In this document: positions 21,805 to 24,315 of the stretch, in pieces
Layout: every line of letters begins with the position of its first letter
Position numbering within the stretch: position 1 is the stretch's first letter
Assembly (NCBI GenBank): GCA_044348005.1
Contig: JBIKTR010000020.1
Span: forward strand, 1 to 24,315
Reading direction: 5' to 3'
Length of the DNA: 24,315 bases
DNA from: JAJTHC01 sp044348005
Lineage (GTDB): Bacteria; Cyanobacteriota; Vampirovibrionia; Vampirovibrionales; JAJTHC01
The notes under the pieces: model-generated
Told to the model about the DNA's origin: nothing
The model's input: the letters and a program-made list of their open reading frames with translations, nothing else
Databases searched by the model: none
Program-made: the position numbers and the translations under genes

Positions 21805-22776
21805 GGCCACCGCGCCAATTTGGCGATATTTTTGAAAACGCTGTTCTTTAAGCGTTTCAACATCTAGGCCATTGAGTTCGTTTAAGCCCAGTTCAAGGCG
21901 TTCTGCAATGGCTGAAATGGTGGCTTGGGGGTCGTAATGCGCCCCCCCACGAGGCTCTTCAATCACGGCGTCACAAATGCCAAAGCGAAACAAATCTTGC
22001 GCGGTGATTTTGAGGGCTTCTGCGGCCGTGGTGGCAAAGCTGGCGTCTCGCCATAAAATAGACGCACAACCTTCGGGGGAAATCACGGTGTATTGGGCAT
22101 GTTCAAGCATGTAAATATGGTTTGAAATACCGATGCCTAGGGCGCCTCCGCTAGAGGCTTCGCCCATTACGATTGAAATAATCGGCACATTTAAGCGAGA
22201 CATTTCACGAATGTTGAGGGCAATGGCATGGCCCACGGCGTGTTGTTCGCCTTCAATACCGGGGTAGGCCCCAGGGGTGTCAATCAGCGTAATAACGGGC
22301 ATTTTGAACTTTTCGGCATGTTGAAATAAACGCAAGGCTTTGCGATAGCCTTCGGGGTTGGCCATCCCGAAATTATGCACCAAATTTTCCTTCATGCTAC
22401 GGCCTTTTTGCGTGCCAAGAATCATCACAGGCTTGCCTTGAAGTTCAATAATGCCGCCCACAATGGCGCGATCGTCTTTGCCCATGCGGTCTCCGTGCAG
22501 TTCAAACCACGTTTCTGGCGAAAGCCCTTGTATCACTTCAAGGGTGTTGGGTCGCTGAGGGTGCCGAGCAATTTGCAGTTTTTGCGCTGGTGTTAATTGA
22601 TCGTACAGCTGCGTTTCCATGGCTTCTAATTGCTGGCGTAAGGCTTGGCAATTTTTGTTCATGTTTGGGCTGGCTTCTTTTTCAAGATCCGCAATTTGCT
22701 TTTTGAGCTGAAGAATGGGTTTTTCAAAATCTAAGGATTGAATTTTGGGGGACGCCTTTTCTTTGGTGGGGGTCAT
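21796..22776 (-). CDS. accA: Acetyl-CoA carboxylase carboxyltransferase subunit alpha
   Basis: With AccD this forms the carboxyltransferase that moves carboxyl from biotin to acetyl-CoA, giving malonyl-CoA for fatty-acid synthesis. The 326-residue protein has the usual N-terminal coiled segment (FEKPILQLKKQIADLEKEA), then WFELHGDRMGKDDRAIVGGI, PVMILGTQKGRSMKENLVHNFGMANPEGYRKALRL, ITLIDTPGAYPGIEGEQHAVGHAIA, and IVMGEASSGGALGIG with YTVISPEGCASILWRD, all classic AccA blocks. GGAG lies about 11 bases before the ATG. It begins 32 bases after accD, so the two subunits are made from one transcript. Confidence 0.97.
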   Translation of the reverse strand: MTPTKEKASPKIQSLDFEKPILQLKKQIADLEKEASPNMNKNCQALRQQLEAMETQLYDQLTPAQKLQIARHPQRPNTLEVIQGLSPETWFELHGDRMGKDDRAIVGGIIELQGKPVMILGTQKGRSMKENLVHNFGMANPEGYRKALRLFQHAEKFKMPVITLIDTPGAYPGIEGEQHAVGHAIALNIREMSRLNVPIISIVMGEASSGGALGIGISNHIYMLEHAQYTVISPEGCASILWRDASFATTAAEALKITAQDLFRFGICDAVIEEPRGGAHYDPQATISAIAERLELGLNELNGLDVETLKEQRFQKYRQIGAVANG

Positions 22777-22808
22777 GGTTTAGAAACTCCGTAAACGATA
22801 AAACCTCA

Positions 22809-23744
22809 TTAGGAAACCATGACAGGTTCATGGTTAAAAAGCAGTAACGCTTCTTTTTTAGGGTACTGTTGACTACTGGCTTGATGCAATAAAATCAAGC
22901 GTTCTAAGGTTTGGCGCAAGTCATGACGATGAAGTACCATGTCGACTTGGCCATAATCTTGCAAGTAACTGGCGGTTTGAAAGTCCGCGGGCAATTTTTG
23001 GCGAATGGTTTGTTCAATCACACGACGCCCCGCAAACCCGATTCTAGCGCCTTCTTCGGCCAGAATTAAGTCTCCTAACGTGCCGTAACTGGCGGTGACC
23101 CCGCCGTAAGTGGGTTCAGTCAGCAGAGTCATGTACAGCAAGCCTTTTTCATGCAAACGCCCTAATATGGCCGATGTTTTGACCATTTGCATTAAGGAAA
23201 ACATGCCTTCTTGCATTCTGGCCCCGCCTGAAGCGGTGACAACGAGCAACGGCAGGTTGTAGGCCAAGCTTTTTTCAGCGGCGCGGGTGATTTTTTCGCC
23301 CACCACAGAACCCATGGAACCGCCCATGTAGCCAAAATCCATGACGGCTAGGGCGTAAATGGCTTTGCCTGTTTGGGCAATGCCTGTAATGACGGCATCT
23401 TTTAGCTTAGATTTTCGCTCTGCGTCTGCTTGACGCACGGTGTAGGCTTCTGTGTCGCTAAAGTGCAGGGGATCTAGCGGGGAGAGTTGGGCATCGATTT
23501 CATAGAAGGCATCGGTGAGTTGTTTGATGCGTCGTTTGGCTGAAATACGGTGATGGTAGCCACATTTGGGGCAGACGTTTAAATTGGCCCTGAGATCTAT
23601 TTTGGTGAGTTGCACTTGGCAACTGACGCATTGCGTCCATATTTTGGCGTATTGAGCGTCTTCAACACGGTTCATGCCCTCGGCATCTAAATGGGCCGTG
23701 GATTGTTTACGGCGTTGTTCAAACCAGTTTTTCAAGCTCATCAT
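22809..23744 (-). CDS. accD: Acetyl-CoA carboxylase carboxyltransferase subunit beta
   Basis: This is the partner of AccA in the carboxyltransferase heterotetramer. The N-terminal zinc ribbon has Cys39, Cys42, Cys58 and Cys61 (CVSC...CPKC), which in E. coli also binds the acc mRNA. The crotonase-like core shows ALAVMDFGYMGGSMGSVVGEKI, VVTASGGARMQEGMFSLMQM, LTEPTYGGVTASYGTLGDLILAE and IGFAGRRVIEQTIRQKLP. AGGGG ten bases before the ATG at 23744 decides the start over an in-frame TTG (23753) that would sit almost on the ribosome-binding site. It heads the accD-accA pair; tsaD may be read from the same unit. Its own promoter lies just upstream. Confidence 0.96.
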   Translation of the reverse strand: MMSLKNWFEQRRKQSTAHLDAEGMNRVEDAQYAKIWTQCVSCQVQLTKIDLRANLNVCPKCGYHHRISAKRRIKQLTDAFYEIDAQLSPLDPLHFSDTEAYTVRQADAERKSKLKDAVITGIAQTGKAIYALAVMDFGYMGGSMGSVVGEKITRAAEKSLAYNLPLLVVTASGGARMQEGMFSLMQMVKTSAILGRLHEKGLLYMTLLTEPTYGGVTASYGTLGDLILAEEGARIGFAGRRVIEQTIRQKLPADFQTASYLQDYGQVDMVLHRHDLRQTLERLILLHQASSQQYPKKEALLLFNHEPVMVS

Positions 23745-23782
23745 CTGAATCAATCCCCTTTCGAGAAACGGCGATATGTTTT

Positions 23783-23810
23783 ATTGTACGCCAAAAAAGA
23801 AAATCGACAA
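23783..23810 (-). promoter_or_regulatory. Promoter for accD-accA
   Basis: Read leftwards: TTGTCG (23805-23810), a 16-base spacer and TACAAT (23783-23788), about 40 bases before the accD ATG and directly after the terminator of the preceding gene. Confidence 0.6.
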
Positions 23811-23823
23811 GCCTTCAATAATC

Positions 23824-23852
23824 AAACGCCCCTGTTTGTTCAGGGGCGTTTT
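23824..23852 (-). terminator. Terminator between the partial gene and accD
   Basis: AAACGCCCCTG, loop, CAGGGGCGTTT: a perfect 11-bp stem whose outer A/T pairs provide short T tracts on either strand. It lies about 75 bases after the stop of the partial minus-strand gene and just before the accD promoter. Confidence 0.72.
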
Positions 23853-23924
23853 AAGAAGCGGGGATGCTGAGCAAGCCACCGAATGACGCGATGCCTTATT
23901 CACCTTCCCAGCTTTAGCCTTGTT

Positions 23925-24315
23925 TTAGGCGTAAACCTCGAATTTACTTGGGCATTCTTTAGGTGTAGGGGGCTGAGAAGGTTTTGAAAATTGGTTCTTT
24001 TTGTTTGATGTAACCTTGTTATAAATAAGATTGATAACGGTTTGCTGATACTTTAGGTATCTTTGCTGATTCTCTAAGTATATGGGCTCACAACCATAAG
24101 AAGTGATATAAAAACCATTACCCTTTTTGGTAACAATAACAGCTGAACCGTTCTCTACCTCCGCTGGGAAAGTTACTTCTGTATCACTTTTATTTTTAAT
24201 AAAAGCGTTTAAAGTACTTCTGATACGACCTTTAATCTCTTTTTCATCAAGCTTCTGAGAAGCAGGGGCTGCTTGTGCTACTCTTGGAGCGGGGGGGGGG
24301 GGGGTAATTGAATGG
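23925..24315 (-). CDS. Unrecognised protein, C-terminal 130 residues (runs off the window)
   Basis: An open frame enters from beyond the window edge and stops at TAA (23925-23927). The visible part begins HSITPPPPAPRVAQAAPAS, a proline/alanine linker. It is followed by a compact charged segment: KLDEKEIKGRIRSTLNAFIK, then TEVTFPAEVENGSAVIVTKK, then GNGFYITSYGCEPIYLENQQ. It ends in a short polar tail with PSQPPTPKECPSKFEVYA. The alternating pattern suggests a small alpha/beta domain, but I recognise no family. The linker is encoded through 14 consecutive C. Base composition is AT-richer than neighbouring core genes. A clean terminator follows on the same strand, supporting a real gene. Confidence 0.6.
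   Translation of the reverse strand, partial: HSITPPPPAPRVAQAAPASQKLDEKEIKGRIRSTLNAFIKNKSDTEVTFPAEVENGSAVIVTKKGNGFYITSYGCEPIYLENQQRYLKYQQTVINLIYNKVTSNKKNQFSKPSQPPTPKECPSKFEVYA
24291..24304. repeat. G14 homopolymer (C14 on the coding strand)
   Basis: Fourteen consecutive G at the window edge encode the tetraproline part of the linker of the partial minus-strand gene. As written the frame is open across the tract. Confidence 0.85.

Overview
The window looks like ordinary chromosome of a motile, probably Gram-negative bacterium, with one accessory island at the left end. The core genes are housekeeping: acetyl-CoA carboxylase accD/accA, tsaD, mtaB, queC, gapA, trpC, pgm, and ribosomal proteins S15, S16 and L25. 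FlhB, a Maf/MptE-like protein, a CMP-sugar synthetase and a type IV pilin-like protein point to flagella and surface glycosylation. The tRNA-Leu lacks an encoded CCA. A non-photosynthetic cyanobacterial relative (Vampirovibrionia/Melainabacteria) fits the overall impression, but this is a guess that nothing here proves.

Positions 1-4860 form a restriction-modification island beside the 3' end of tRNA-Leu(CAA). A two-gene system is read leftwards: a nuclease-methyltransferase fusion resembling the BcgI type (hsdM-like), then a two-domain specificity subunit (hsdS). Upstream lie remnants: the C-terminal end of a beta-class DNA methyltransferase, a head-to-head internal piece of an MmeI-like methyltransferase, and a truncated, frameshifted IS630-family transposase. 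hsdM carries an in-frame 39-bp tandem duplication.

Positions 5000-9870 carry dgkA (with a G9 tract), pgm and a DCC-family protein rightwards, mtaB leftwards, and a pilin-like gene rightwards that overlaps the end of trpC by the four bases CTAG. Positions 9864-14222 hold trpC (with a strong hairpin-plus-T-run just before its start), gapA and rpsO leftwards, rplY and a STAS-domain regulator rightwards, then rpsP leftwards, whose product has an unusually long Glu/Ala/Val tail. Positions 14468-18694 are a leftward flagellar/glycosylation cluster: flhB, a candidate 41-residue membrane protein, a CMP-sugar synthetase and a Maf-like protein. A divergent promoter region then leads to queC and a membrane TPR protein rightwards.

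Positions 20181-20539 have no gene but contain three successive stem-loops. In each, the single non-Watson-Crick position is G opposite T in the sense that gives G-U in plus-strand RNA. This is the best candidate here for an undescribed element. The rest is leftward tsaD (behind a leader full of CGAAAGAAA repeats), accA and accD, then the 3' part of an unrecognised gene that runs off the window through a run of 14 C on its coding strand.

Other non-coding features are several sigma70-like promoters, paired convergent terminators between the STAS gene and rpsP, and three copies of a palindrome with core AGGCTATTCTAGGAGCCTA.
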